A stretch of 64,000 nt of DNA from Halorarius halobius. GTDB taxonomy: Archaea > Halobacteriota > Halobacteria > Halobacteriales > Haloarculaceae. Location of the stretch: NCBI RefSeq assembly GCF_024298865.1, contig NZ_CP101161.1, positions 2,191,227 to 2,255,226 of the forward strand, written 5' to 3'. Of the stretch, positions 39,849 through 48,853 are shown piece after piece. Within the stretch, counting starts at the first letter, position 1. Each line of letters starts with the position of its first letter. The notes below the pieces were generated by a model, which worked only from the letters and a program-made list of their open reading frames with translations, made no database searches and was not told the DNA's origin. A program made the position numbers and the translations under genes.

Positions 39849-40916
39849 ATGACAGGGGCCTACGTGGCGCTGGAGGACGGCCGCGTCGTCGAGGCGCGCG
39901 CCCGTGCTCCGGGCCGCTCCCGCGGCGAACTCGTGTTCACCACCGCGTACACGGGTTACGAGGAGTCGCTCACCGACCCGAGCTACGAGGAACAGGTGCT
40001 CACCTTCTCGTACCCGCTCATCGGCAACTACGGCGTCCGGATCGAGCGGATGGAGTCCGACCGCGTCCACCCGCGGGCCGTCGTCGCCCGGGAGTTGACC
40101 GACGACGTCGCCGAGTGGCTCACGGAGGAGGGCGTCCCCGCCGTCGACCACCTCGACACCCGCGACCTCGTCGTGGGCATCCGCGAGGAGGGCGCGATGA
40201 AATGCGGCATCGCCGCCGGCCCCGACGCGACCCCCGAGGCCGCCAAGGAGGAACTCGCGGAGTGCAAAGGGATGAGCGAGCACACCGACATCGGCGCGCA
40301 GGTCTCCGTCGACGCCCGGGAGACGTTCAACGGGGACGGCGACGGGCCCAGGGTCGCGCTTATCGACTGCGGCGCGAAAGGCTCCATCATCGAGTCGCTG
40401 ACCGAGCGGGACGCCGTCGTCGACGTGCTCCCGTACGACGCCACCGTCGCCGACGTGCGCCACGTCGACCCGGACGTCCTGTTCATCTCGAACGGGCCGG
40501 GCGACCCGCAGAACTTCGGCCAGGCGGCCGCGCTGGTCGAGGAGTTCGTCGGCGAGGTACCGCTTGCGGGCATCTGTCTCGGCCAGCAGGTCATCGCCGG
40601 CGCGCTGGGGGGCGACACCGAGAAGATGGCGTTCGGCCACCGCGGGGTCAACCAGCCGGTGCGTGACCTCCGCACCGACAAGGTCGTGATGACGACGCAG
40701 AACCACGGCTACACCGTCTCCGAGCCCGGCGACCTCGACGTGACGCAGGTGAACGTCAACGACGACACGCCGGAGGGGCTCGAATCCGACGAGTTGGACG
40801 TCATCACCCGTCAGTACCACCCCGAGGCCCACCCCGGCCCCCACGACTCGCTCGGCTTCTTCGACGACGTGCTCGACCTCGCGGCGGAGCGTCGGGCGCC
40901 CACCGCCGACGACTGA
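39849..40916 (+). CDS. carA: Carbamoyl-phosphate synthase small subunit
   Basis: A 355-residue protein with the N-terminal CarA domain (LVFTTAYTGYEESLTDPSYEEQVLTFSYPLIGNYGV) and the C-terminal glutaminase with catalytic Cys in GICLGQQVIAGALGG and His-Glu in QYHPEAHPGPHDS. It supplies ammonia from glutamine to CarB for carbamoyl phosphate, the precursor of arginine and pyrimidines. It starts about 26 bases after its promoter element. carB is 2.4 kb away on the other strand, not in an operon. Confidence 0.95.
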   Translation: MTGAYVALEDGRVVEARARAPGRSRGELVFTTAYTGYEESLTDPSYEEQVLTFSYPLIGNYGVRIERMESDRVHPRAVVARELTDDVAEWLTEEGVPAVDHLDTRDLVVGIREEGAMKCGIAAGPDATPEAAKEELAECKGMSEHTDIGAQVSVDARETFNGDGDGPRVALIDCGAKGSIIESLTERDAVVDVLPYDATVADVRHVDPDVLFISNGPGDPQNFGQAAALVEEFVGEVPLAGICLGQQVIAGALGGDTEKMAFGHRGVNQPVRDLRTDKVVMTTQNHGYTVSEPGDLDVTQVNVNDDTPEGLESDELDVITRQYHPEAHPGPHDSLGFFDDVLDLAAERRAPTADD

Positions 40917-40933
40917 CGCCGACCGCGTGCAGG

Positions 40934-41344
40934 CTACTTCTTCCCGCTCGTCCGCTCCCCGAGCCGCTGGCCCAGCCGCCGGAAGTAGAGGCCGACGGGC
41001 GCGAGCAGGACGTTCACGACCCCGACGGCGACCATCAGCACGCCGAGATAGTCGTAGCCGGCGCTCCCGGCGCGGACGAGCGGCCACAGCCACACGCCGA
41101 TGCCGCCGGTCAGGAGGCCGAAGGAGAGCCCGTGGGTGTACCCCTGCGTCGCCTCCAGCACGAGCACCGCGAAGCCGGCGAACCCGAGCACCGCGACGAG
41201 CATCCCCCGGGGGTCGCTGGCGTTCGCCAGCCCGAGCGTCGCCAGCCCCGCGACGACGAACCCCACGCCGACGAGCCGGAGCTGTCGCTTCCCACCGTCC
41301 TCGGGCGTCTCCCTGTCGGGGACGATGTCGTCCACGTCTGCCAT
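40934..41344 (-). CDS. Four-TM membrane protein
   Basis: A 136-residue protein with an acidic start (MADVDDIVPDRETPEDGGKR) and four TM segments, ending in a basic tail FRRLGQRLGERTSGKK. No motif gives a function. Convergent with carA. Confidence 0.7.
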   Translation of the reverse strand: MADVDDIVPDRETPEDGGKRQLRLVGVGFVVAGLATLGLANASDPRGMLVAVLGFAGFAVLVLEATQGYTHGLSFGLLTGGIGVWLWPLVRAGSAGYDYLGVLMVAVGVVNVLLAPVGLYFRRLGQRLGERTSGKK

Positions 41345-41384
41345 ACTCCGTGGGTGTGAGGCCGTGCGTAAAGCGGTTCCGGGG

Positions 41385-41930
41385 CTACGCGTCTCGCAGG
41401 TCGTCGAGTTCGCTCGTGCGAACGGCGGCGGCGGCCGCCTCGTCGGCCCGCCGGACCAGTTCCGCCTCCAGAAACGCCGGCTCGACGGTCGTCCGCGAGG
41501 TGTGTGCGAGCACGACGTGGGCACATTCGACCGGGAGGCCCGCGGCCGCGACGCAGTAGACGCCGTAGTACGGATGCCCGAGCAGGTCGCCGACGGCGGT
41601 CTCCTCGTGGCCGTCGAACTCGTACAGCTTGCTCACGTCGTGGACCAGCGCCGACGCGAGCATGAGGTCGCGGTCCACCGTCGTCCCACGGGAGGCGTCG
41701 AGCGCGTCGGCGAGCGCCCGCGCCCCCGCGACCACGTCCCGGACGTGGGCCACGAGCGTCTCCCCCTCGATGCCGTGTTTCCGCTGTGCCGGCGGGAACC
41801 ACGGCACTACAGTCAGGTCGTCGGTCTCGGTCTCCTCGCAGGCCGTCGCCCAGCAGTCGCGGACGCCCTCGCGGAGGTCCGGGTCGTCGACGTCGGCGAG
41901 TTCGGGGAACGCGGCGAGCACGTCGGGCAT
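41385..41930 (-). CDS. HD-domain phosphohydrolase
   Basis: A 181-residue protein. GETLVAHVRDVV provides the first His, ALVHDVSKLYEF (HD) the metal pair, and the later His in HPYYG and VVLAHTSRT complete an HD-type site. It may hydrolyse a nucleotide or phosphoester. The substrate is unknown. No neighbour points to a pathway. Confidence 0.8.
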   Translation of the reverse strand: MPDVLAAFPELADVDDPDLREGVRDCWATACEETETDDLTVVPWFPPAQRKHGIEGETLVAHVRDVVAGARALADALDASRGTTVDRDLMLASALVHDVSKLYEFDGHEETAVGDLLGHPYYGVYCVAAAGLPVECAHVVLAHTSRTTVEPAFLEAELVRRADEAAAAAVRTSELDDLRDA

Positions 41931-41979
41931 GCTGTCGCCTGTGTGCCCCCGGGAGATAACTCCGATGTCCAGGCCCCGT

Positions 41980-42201
41980 TCAGGCGAACTCCAGAACGAG
42001 TTTCGCCCCGACGACGAACAGGCCGACGAACACGAGCGCCGCGCCGACCTGGCCGAGCCACCTGAGTGGGACCGCGAGCGTCTCCGGAACCGGTGTCGCG
42101 GCGACGGCGGAGGCACCGCCGAGTCCCGCCACGACGAGCGCCGCGCCGATGGCGAGCGCCAGGAACGCGAACCGAACCGAGCGGCCGACGCGGTCCAGCA
42201 T
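41980..42201 (-). CDS. Small two-TM protein
   Basis: A 73-residue protein with two TM segments (about 10-34 and 47-70). It begins MLDRVGRSVRF. Nothing else can be inferred. Confidence 0.6.
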   Translation of the reverse strand: MLDRVGRSVRFAFLALAIGAALVVAGLGGASAVAATPVPETLAVPLRWLGQVGAALVFVGLFVVGAKLVLEFA

Positions 42202-42320
42202 CGCGGGGAGATTCAGACATACCCGGAATAGGTTTTGTGCCCGGGCGTCTCGGTGACAGGCGCCGTTCGCTTCGTCGGTCGGCGGAAAATAGAAATAATC
42301 GAAACCTGTTACCCGTTGAC

Positions 42321-43043
42321 ATGCCGATGTACGAGCGGTCGGCTTCGACCGAAATCGAAGTCATCGACCGATGGGACGGGGGATTCGGCTGGCTGGCTCA
42401 CCCCGAAGAGCGAGCCACGCGGGCGAGCCACGCGATTCGGGGCGAGGACGGCGTCTGGGTGTTCGACCCGCTCGACGGCCCGGCCGTCGACGACCACCTC
42501 GCGGAACTGGGCGAAGTGGCCGGCGTCGCGGTGTTGTCGAACTTCCACGGACGGGACGCCGCGGCGTTCGCTGACCGCCACGGCGTGTCGGTCCATCTCG
42601 CGTCGTGGATGGACCGGGTGGCCGAGCAGGTCGACGCTCCCGTCGAACGCTACGACGCGCCGACGGGCGAGTGGGTGCCGCTGGCCGACTCGGGCATCTC
42701 GGTGCGGACGGTCGACCCCACGACAGGGTGGCGGGAGATGGTCGCCTACCGGGCGGCGGACGGGACGCTACGGGTGCCGGACATGGTGTCGTCGACCTCC
42801 GAGATGACCGTCGCGGACGAGCGACTGGGCTGTTACTTCGCCCACCGCTTTGCGCCCCCGAAAGACGCGTTCGCGGACGTCGACCCCGAGCGGGTGTTGC
42901 TCGGCCACGGGCGCGGCATCTCGGAGAACGCGGCAGAGGCACTCGACGCCGCGCTCGATGACGCCCGTCGGAACCTGCCGCGCGCGGTCGTGAGTCAGGC
43001 GCCGACGCAGATACGGGGGGTCGTCGCCGCGATGTTAGACTGA
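42321..43043 (+). CDS. Haloarchaeal protein of metallo-beta-lactamase-like shape
   Basis: A 240-residue protein. Its order of segments (DGVWVFDPLDGPAVDDHLAELGEVAGVAVLSNFHGRDAAAFADRHGVSVHLASW, then GVRTVDP-like and FAHRF, LLGHGRGI) follows that of metallo-beta-lactamase-fold proteins, but the HxHxDH motif is reduced to NFHGRDA. It may be a non-catalytic or altered member. The ATG lies about 28 bases after an AAAATAGAAATA promoter. Confidence 0.65.
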   Translation: MPMYERSASTEIEVIDRWDGGFGWLAHPEERATRASHAIRGEDGVWVFDPLDGPAVDDHLAELGEVAGVAVLSNFHGRDAAAFADRHGVSVHLASWMDRVAEQVDAPVERYDAPTGEWVPLADSGISVRTVDPTTGWREMVAYRAADGTLRVPDMVSSTSEMTVADERLGCYFAHRFAPPKDAFADVDPERVLLGHGRGISENAAEALDAALDDARRNLPRAVVSQAPTQIRGVVAAMLD

Positions 43044-43116
43044 AGAAGACGGTCGCCGTTCGAACGTAATGCGGCTCTCCTTCGGGTCGAGCCACGCTAC
43101 TCGCGGTTTCCTGCGG

Positions 43117-43166
43117 TCACCGCTCGCATCAAGGAGGCCTCGCTACCGCTCGGCCTCCCTACTCTC
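43117..43166. repeat. 50-base direct repeat, copy 1 (downstream of carB)
   Basis: Identical over 50 bases to 43251-43300. Each copy contains GGAGGCC and GGCCTCC 12-13 bases apart as an inverted repeat, i.e. a strong hairpin in the carB transcript. The gap 43044-43292 consists of this copied terminator-like unit and CG-rich filler. Confidence 0.75.
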
Positions 43167-43250
43167 TCGTGTCGCTCCCTTCGGTCGCTCCCGCTCGCGT
43201 GTCCCGTCGTCTCCCTTCCGGTCGACGACGCCGCTCGCGGTTCGCTCCGC

Positions 43251-43300
43251 TCACCGCTCGCATCAAGGAGGCCTCGCTACCGCTCGGCCTCCCTACTCTC
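43251..43300. repeat. 50-base direct repeat, copy 2 (overlaps carB stop)
   Basis: The second copy overlaps the last two codons and the TAG of carB (43293-43295). The copy at 43117-43166 therefore includes a duplicate of the gene's end, which suggests a duplication of the carB 3' end and its transcript hairpin. Confidence 0.75.
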
Positions 43301-46300
43301 CCCAGTTGCGCCGCTCCGTCGGCCGCTCGGAGAGCGCCATCACGTCCATCGGCTCCTCGACCGTCTCGATGGCTTCCAGCGCCGCACGCGCGGAGGGCAC
43401 CGTCGAGAAGTACGTTATCTCCTCCTCGACGGCCACCTCCAGCACGTCGCGGTCCCGCGAGAGGATGAGGTCGACCTCGCCGGCGCGGATGGCCGCGATG
43501 AGGTCGTCGTAGTCGTCCTTGTGGGTCACCTCGAAGTTGCGGGCGACGCCCTCCTCGATGTCCGAGAGGTCCTCGGTCTTCTGGCTCATCCCGCGGAGGG
43601 TGTCGAGGTCCACCACGGCCGTGCCCTCGGTCGGGATGGGTTTGCCCGTCGAGGACTGGGCCTTGAGGTACGCCTTCCCGAACGAGCGGGCGGTACCCAT
43701 CACCTCGCCCGTCGACTTCATCTCCGGGCCGAGCCGGGGGTCCGACCCCGGCAGGCGGTCGAACGGGAGCACGACTTCCTTCACGGAGACGTGTTCCGGC
43801 ACCTGCTCGTGGGCCTTCAACTCGGAGAGGGAGGCGCCGGCCATCACCTTCGCCGCGAGTTTGGCGATGGGGACGCCCGTCGCCTTCGAGACGAACGGGA
43901 CCGTCCGCGAGGAGCGCGGGTTCGCCTCCAGCACGTACACCTCGCCGTCTTTCACGGCGAGTTGGACGTTCAGCAGGCCCACGGTGTCGAGCGCACGAGC
44001 GATGTCCTGGGTCACCTCCCGCACGCGGGCGAGGGTGTCGTCGGACAGCGAGCGGGGCGGAATCATGCAGGCGGAGTCGCCCGAGTGGACGCCCGCACTC
44101 TCGACGTGTTCCATGATGCCGCCGATGATGACGTCCTCGCCGTCGGCCACGGCGTCGACGTCGAGTTCGACCGCGTCCGCGAGGAACTGGTCGACGAGGA
44201 TGGGTTTGTCCGGCGAGACCCGCACCGCCTCCTCGATGTACTCCTTCAGTTCGTCGTCGGAGTAGACGACGTCCATCGCGCGGCCGCCGAGCACGTACGA
44301 CGGGCGGACGAGCACCGGGTAGCCCAACTCGCCCGCGAGTTCGAGCGCCTCGTCCTCGCTGGTGGCGGTGCCACCCTCCGGCTGGCTGATGCCCATCTCG
44401 CCCATCAGCGCGTTGAACCGGTCGCGGTCCTCCGCGAGGTCCATCGCCTCGACGCTCGTGCCCAGGATTTCGGCGTCGAGCCCGCGGCGCTCCAGTTCCT
44501 CCTCCAGCGGTTCGCCCACGTTGACCGAGGTCTGGCCGCCGAACTGCACCATCACGCCGTCGGCGTCCGTCTCCTCGACGACGTCCGCGACCTCCTCGGC
44601 CGTGATGGGCTCGAAGAACAACCCGTCGGAGGTGTCGTAGTCCGTCGACACCGTCTCCGGGTTGTTGTTGATGACGTGGGCGTCGATGCCCTGCTCGCGG
44701 AGCGCACGCACCGCGTGGACCGCACAGTAGTCGAACTCGACGCCCTGCCCGATGCGGATGGGGCCGCCGCCGACCACGACCACGCTGTCGACGTCGCGGT
44801 CGACCTGCACCTCGTTGCGGGAGATGTCCGACCACCGCTCGCGCGCCGAGTAGTAGTACGGCGTCGACGCCTCGAACTCGCCGGCGCAGGTGTCGACCTG
44901 CTTGAACCGGCGGTCGACCGACCGCTCCTCGACCTGCTCGACGGAGACGCCCGCTCCGTCGGCCGCCACCTCGTCGTCCGACTCGCCCGCGCTCACGTCC
45001 AGCACCGCCGGGAGCCACGAGGCGTGCGTGTCGTTGAACTCCCCGCCCGCGAGCGCGGTGGCCTCCTGGTTGGTGAAGCCGATTTCGGTGGCGGCCTCCA
45101 CGTCGCCGGCCATCGCCGCGTCGGCGGCCTCGGAGACGTTCTCGAACCGCTCGACGTACCACTCGTGGATGTCGGTCAACTCGACGACGTCCTCGACCGT
45201 GTAGCCGCGCCGGAACGCCTCGAACATCGCGTACGGGCGGTCAGGCGACGGGCGCACGAGATACTCCTCTTCGAGCGTGTCGTCGTCCACCTCGTCGAAG
45301 TCGGCCGCGGGCTCGTACTCCGAGGAGCGGAGCGCCTTCAGAAGCGACTCCTCGAACGTCCGCCCGATGGCCATCGCCTCGCCCGTCGACTTCATCGCCG
45401 TCGACAGTTCGAAGTCGACGTCGCCGAACTTGTCCTTCGGCCACCGCGGCACCTTCGTCACCACGTAGTCGATGGCCGGCTCGAACGCCGCGGTCGTCTG
45501 GCCGGTGATCTCGTTCTGGATTTCGTGGAGCCGTTTCCCGAGCGCCACCTTCGCGGTGACGCGGGCGATGGGGTAGCCCGTCGCCTTCGAGGCCAGCGCC
45601 GAGGAGCGGGAGACGCGGGGGTTGACCTCCACCACGCGGTACTCGCCGCCGGGCGTGCCGTCGTCGCGCCAGGCGTGCTGGATGTTACAGCCGCCCTGGA
45701 TGCCGAGTTCGCGGATGACCTTCAGCGCGGAGTCGCGCATCGCCTGGTGGCCCTCGTCGGGGATGACCTGCGAGGGCGTGACGACGGTCGACTCCCCGGT
45801 GTGGATGCCCATCGGGTCGATGTTCTCCATGTTGCAGATGATGATACAGGAGTCGTCGGCGTCCCGCATCACCTCGTACTCCAGTTCGACCCAGCCCTCG
45901 ATGGACTCCGTGATGAGCACCTCGCTGTTGCGCGAGAGGCGCAGGCCCTTGCGCACGCGCTCGTACAGTTCGTCCATCTCGTGGACGACGCCCGACCCGC
46001 TCCCGCCGAGCGTGTAGGTGGTACGTGCGATGACCGGCAGGCCGCCGACCTCCTCGACGGCGTCGTCGACGCGGTCCTGCAGGTCCTCGGCGGTGAGGTC
46101 CGTGACCGCCTCGTCGTCGTCGAGTTCGATGGTTGTCGATGCCGGAACGGGTTCGCCGATGTTCTCCATCCGCTGGCGGAACAGGTCGCGGTCCTCAGTC
46201 GCGTAGATGGTGTCCAGCGGCGTCCCCATCACGTCGACGTCGTACTCGTCGAGGACGCCCTCCTCGGCGAGTTCCGCGGTAACGTTCAGCCCGGTCTGGC

Positions 46301-46598
46301 CGCCGAGGCCGGCGATGACGCCGTCGGGGTCCTCCTCGGCGATTATCTCGGCGATGGCGTCCGGGGTGATGGGTTCGACGTACACCTTGTCGGCCATCTC
46401 TGAGTCGGTCATGATGGTCGCGGGGTTGGAGTTGACGAGGACGACTCGCGCGCCTTCCTCCTGGAGCGCCCGGCACGCCTGCGCGCCGGAGTAGTCGAAC
46501 TCGGCCGCCTGTCCGATCTGGATGGGCCCGCTCCCGATGAGCAGGATAGTGCGGTCCTCGCTCGTCAGGTCGGGGTTCTCGGTCGCCTCGTCGCTCAT
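43293..46598 (-). CDS. carB: Carbamoyl-phosphate synthase large subunit
   Basis: A 1101-residue protein with two homologous ATP-grasp halves (about 1-400 and 560-950), each with GSGPIxIGQ(A/G)xEFDYxxxxA(C/V)RAL and GG(S/R)A-type ATP loops, an oligomerisation segment between them and a C-terminal MGS-like regulatory domain. It makes carbamoyl phosphate from ammonia, bicarbonate and two ATP. It starts with ATG 46598, about 26 bases from a TTATTACG promoter element. A palindrome like that of carA lies upstream (46660-46677). Confidence 0.95.
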   Translation of the reverse strand: MSDEATENPDLTSEDRTILLIGSGPIQIGQAAEFDYSGAQACRALQEEGARVVLVNSNPATIMTDSEMADKVYVEPITPDAIAEIIAEEDPDGVIAGLGGQTGLNVTAELAEEGVLDEYDVDVMGTPLDTIYATEDRDLFRQRMENIGEPVPASTTIELDDDEAVTDLTAEDLQDRVDDAVEEVGGLPVIARTTYTLGGSGSGVVHEMDELYERVRKGLRLSRNSEVLITESIEGWVELEYEVMRDADDSCIIICNMENIDPMGIHTGESTVVTPSQVIPDEGHQAMRDSALKVIRELGIQGGCNIQHAWRDDGTPGGEYRVVEVNPRVSRSSALASKATGYPIARVTAKVALGKRLHEIQNEITGQTTAAFEPAIDYVVTKVPRWPKDKFGDVDFELSTAMKSTGEAMAIGRTFEESLLKALRSSEYEPAADFDEVDDDTLEEEYLVRPSPDRPYAMFEAFRRGYTVEDVVELTDIHEWYVERFENVSEAADAAMAGDVEAATEIGFTNQEATALAGGEFNDTHASWLPAVLDVSAGESDDEVAADGAGVSVEQVEERSVDRRFKQVDTCAGEFEASTPYYYSARERWSDISRNEVQVDRDVDSVVVVGGGPIRIGQGVEFDYCAVHAVRALREQGIDAHVINNNPETVSTDYDTSDGLFFEPITAEEVADVVEETDADGVMVQFGGQTSVNVGEPLEEELERRGLDAEILGTSVEAMDLAEDRDRFNALMGEMGISQPEGGTATSEDEALELAGELGYPVLVRPSYVLGGRAMDVVYSDDELKEYIEEAVRVSPDKPILVDQFLADAVELDVDAVADGEDVIIGGIMEHVESAGVHSGDSACMIPPRSLSDDTLARVREVTQDIARALDTVGLLNVQLAVKDGEVYVLEANPRSSRTVPFVSKATGVPIAKLAAKVMAGASLSELKAHEQVPEHVSVKEVVLPFDRLPGSDPRLGPEMKSTGEVMGTARSFGKAYLKAQSSTGKPIPTEGTAVVDLDTLRGMSQKTEDLSDIEEGVARNFEVTHKDDYDDLIAAIRAGEVDLILSRDRDVLEVAVEEEITYFSTVPSARAALEAIETVEEPMDVMALSERPTERRNWGE

Positions 46599-46659
46599 TA
46601 GCGATGGCTGGTTCGTACATCGTAATAAGCCCGGCGACTCGCTACGAAAGACGAAACTG

Positions 46660-46677
46660 GATTTCGAATTTCGAATC
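46660..46677. promoter_or_regulatory. Palindrome upstream of carB, like the carA operator
   Basis: GATTTCGAATTTCGAATC shares the core CGAATTTCG and the GATT/AATC ends with the site at 39781-39799. It lies about 35 bases upstream of the carB promoter element. It is the probable second binding site of the Lrp-type regulator. Confidence 0.6.
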
Positions 46678-46712
46678 GGGCAACATCTGTGACGCCCGCG
46701 GCCGTCGGCGGG

Positions 46713-48140
46713 TCAGCCGCGCCGCCGTGCGGCCGCCAGTAGGCCCGCCAGCGCGGCGAACGCGGCCGCGAGCCCGAACCCGGGCTGGTCGGTCGGCGTG
46801 GGTGAGGCCGTCGGTGAGGGTGACGGCGTGGAGGGCGGATGCGGGGACGGGGAAGCCGTGTCGGTGCTCGTCGGCGTCACGGTCGGCGTCGGGGTCGGAT
46901 TCGCGCTCCCGACGTACGCCCGCTCCTCGAGGATATCGCCGTCGACGCGCCACCGCCAGTCGCGCCTGAGGCCGTCGGAATCGAACTCGCCGTCGCCGGT
47001 AGCGTCCCACCAGCCGACGAGGGTGGCCCGTTCGTCCACGCCGAACCGTGCGGAGTCGGTCACGAACGTCACGCGGGTCCGCTCGCCGCCGGGGACGTAC
47101 CGGGTCTCCAGCCACGCGCCGTCCTCCTCGTCGACGAGTTTCAGGAACCCGTCGTCCGGGTAATGGACCGTCGCGGCGACGTGTGTCGACCCGTTCGCGT
47201 AACGCATCGCCGACACGTTCGTCATCGCCGGCGGCGCTCCGACGACGCCGCGCCGCTCCAGCAGGGTCCGGTTGCACGCCGTCGCCGTGACGGTGAACCG
47301 TTCCCCGGATGCGAGGCTCCCGACCGAGAGGTTCGCGCGGAAGCGGACCGTCCCGTTCGCGGCACGCGTGGTCGTCGCCACGCTGTCGAGCGTCGTCCCG
47401 TTCGCGTCCCGGGCGGTGACGGTGACGTTCTCGCCGGGAAGCGCCGTCGTCGTCGCGCGCACGCCGAGCGTGCCGCCGTTGGCGTACAGCGGTTCGCCCC
47501 CCGCGGCGCCGTCGAGCCGTTCGACGCCGGCTTCGAGTTCGACGACCCGGATGCGCCCGCCGAGCGTCCGGGTGTCGTCGCTGTCGGGGACGCTGACGAC
47601 CACGCCGAGCTCCTCGCCGCGGTCGAGGCTCTGGTCGCCGTACGGGTCGCCGTCGTCGAGGCGCAACACCGGGTCGGTGGTGTCGACGACGAGCCAGAAC
47701 GTCGCGTTCGCCGGGTCGTGGACGACCCGCACGTCGCTCTCGCGCAGGTCGATTCGGTACGGCAGGCGCTCGGGCGTCGGGTTCGTCTGCTCGACGACGA
47801 CGGAGGCGTTCGTCGCGTTCACCGCGGCGAAGAACCGCTCGGTGGCGTTCGCACCGTCGGTGTCCGCCACCGTCCGATTCAGCCACGCGGACTCGAACCG
47901 GGCCACCACCGTCTCGTTGACGGTGGTCACGTTGCTCTCGACGAGTCGCCCGTCGTCGCGGGCGGCCCGCACGTCGCCCGGAGCGTCGAGATGGCCGTAC
48001 AGCGAGACGGGGCCTCGCAGGGTGGTGACGTTGCCGTCGACGTCGTCGGGGTAGTTGTGGTCGGCCGCGACCGGGGTGGCGGTCATCGGCGCGAGAATCA
48101 GCATCGCTACGAGGACTGCGAGTCGGACTGGAGGGCGCAT
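46713..48140 (-). CDS. Secreted surface protein with PGF-CTERM anchor
   Basis: A 475-residue protein with a signal peptide (1-28, ending TPVAAD), a long ectodomain of beta-sandwich-like segments with about 18 glycosylation sequons, a Thr/Pro/Ser stretch (about 405-445), and the C-terminal tripartite signal DQPGFGLAAAFAALAGLLAAARRRG. PGF-CTERM is recognised by archaeosortase A, which cleaves it and attaches a lipid. The BGTF-type surface domain is likely. It probably faces the outside as a cell-surface glycoprotein. Start ATG 48140. Confidence 0.85.
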   Translation of the reverse strand: MRPPVRLAVLVAMLILAPMTATPVAADHNYPDDVDGNVTTLRGPVSLYGHLDAPGDVRAARDDGRLVESNVTTVNETVVARFESAWLNRTVADTDGANATERFFAAVNATNASVVVEQTNPTPERLPYRIDLRESDVRVVHDPANATFWLVVDTTDPVLRLDDGDPYGDQSLDRGEELGVVVSVPDSDDTRTLGGRIRVVELEAGVERLDGAAGGEPLYANGGTLGVRATTTALPGENVTVTARDANGTTLDSVATTTRAANGTVRFRANLSVGSLASGERFTVTATACNRTLLERRGVVGAPPAMTNVSAMRYANGSTHVAATVHYPDDGFLKLVDEEDGAWLETRYVPGGERTRVTFVTDSARFGVDERATLVGWWDATGDGEFDSDGLRRDWRWRVDGDILEERAYVGSANPTPTPTVTPTSTDTASPSPHPPSTPSPSPTASPTPTDQPGFGLAAAFAALAGLLAAARRRG

Positions 48141-48186
48141 CGGGTAGCTTCCCAGAACCGACCGGCAAAAGTCTTGTGTGGGCGAC

Positions 48187-48693
48187 TCAGTCCTCGTCGG
48201 GGAAGAACAGGTCGGGCTCTTCGTGGGTGAAGTGGACGTACTCCTCGGAGAGCCGGCGGACGTGGGTGTAGATGTGCCCCTCGCGAGCGGCGAGTTCCCG
48301 GAGCCCCTCCATGGCATCGCGCTCGTAGTAGATGGGACAGCAGATTGCTCGCTCGGCGTCGGCGTCCTTCAAAACGACCAGCACGAACACGAGGTCCGGC
48401 GCCGCCCGGTAGACGTCGTGGTCGTCGAAGCTCCCGTCGGCGACCCACCGCTCGAGTTCCTCGAACTCGTCGTCGGGGACGAGCACGTCGAACCCCCACT
48501 GCTCGCCGCTCAACGCCGTCACGTCGCCCGGATGGAGTTCGAGCACCTCCCACCCGGCCGCCTGGAACTCCTCGGCGGTCGCTTCCATGTCCCCGATGAA
48601 CGTCTCCCAGTGCTCGCGGATGGCCGCCGCCGCCCCGCCGGGCGCGAACGCCGGGGCACTGGCGGCCTCGTCGCTCTGCTCGTCGTCGTCCAT
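48187..48693 (-). CDS. Haloarchaeal conserved protein
   Basis: A 168-residue acidic protein without a signal peptide. It has a helical N-terminal half (IREHWETFIGDMEATAEEFQAAGWEVLELHPGDVTAL) and a strand-rich second half (VYRAAPDLVFVLVVLKDADAERAICCPIYYERDAMEGLRELAAREGHIYTHVRRLSEEYVHFTHEEPDLFF). Sequences of this type are widespread in haloarchaea without a known function. A TATA-like GCGTTTTCC lies about 26 bases upstream. Confidence 0.75.
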   Translation of the reverse strand: MDDDEQSDEAASAPAFAPGGAAAAIREHWETFIGDMEATAEEFQAAGWEVLELHPGDVTALSGEQWGFDVLVPDDEFEELERWVADGSFDDHDVYRAAPDLVFVLVVLKDADAERAICCPIYYERDAMEGLRELAAREGHIYTHVRRLSEEYVHFTHEEPDLFFPDED

Positions 48694-48751
48694 GTCCGAA
48701 GTGGGGACGGCGGGCCGGAAAACGCTTCTTGCTCGCGTGCCGACGCTCGCG

Positions 48752-48853
48752 GTCAGTCGTCGCCGGTTGTCACGACGGCGACCCTGTCAGTCGTCGCCGG
48801 TTGTCACGACGGCGACCCTGTCAGTCGTCGCCGGTTGTCACGACGGCGACCAC
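48752..48853. repeat. Three tandem 34-base repeats after the oppF stop
   Basis: Units at 48752-48785, 48786-48819 and 48820-48853; the last differs in its final two bases and abuts the stop of the ATPase gene. Each unit contains GTCGCCG and CGGCGAC as an inverted repeat, giving three hairpins in a row in the transcript. Read on the minus strand each unit carries an open frame ending GDD-stop, as the gene's own end does (DDD-stop). Confidence 0.8.

Noticed and set aside
43521-46403. 960-codon open frame antisense to carB
   Set aside because: carB on the other strand has full family motifs; long antisense frames are expected in GC-rich haloarchaeal genes, and this one is His/Arg/Val-rich without motifs.
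48752-48853. CRISPR array
   Set aside because: The 34-base units are contiguous, without spacers.
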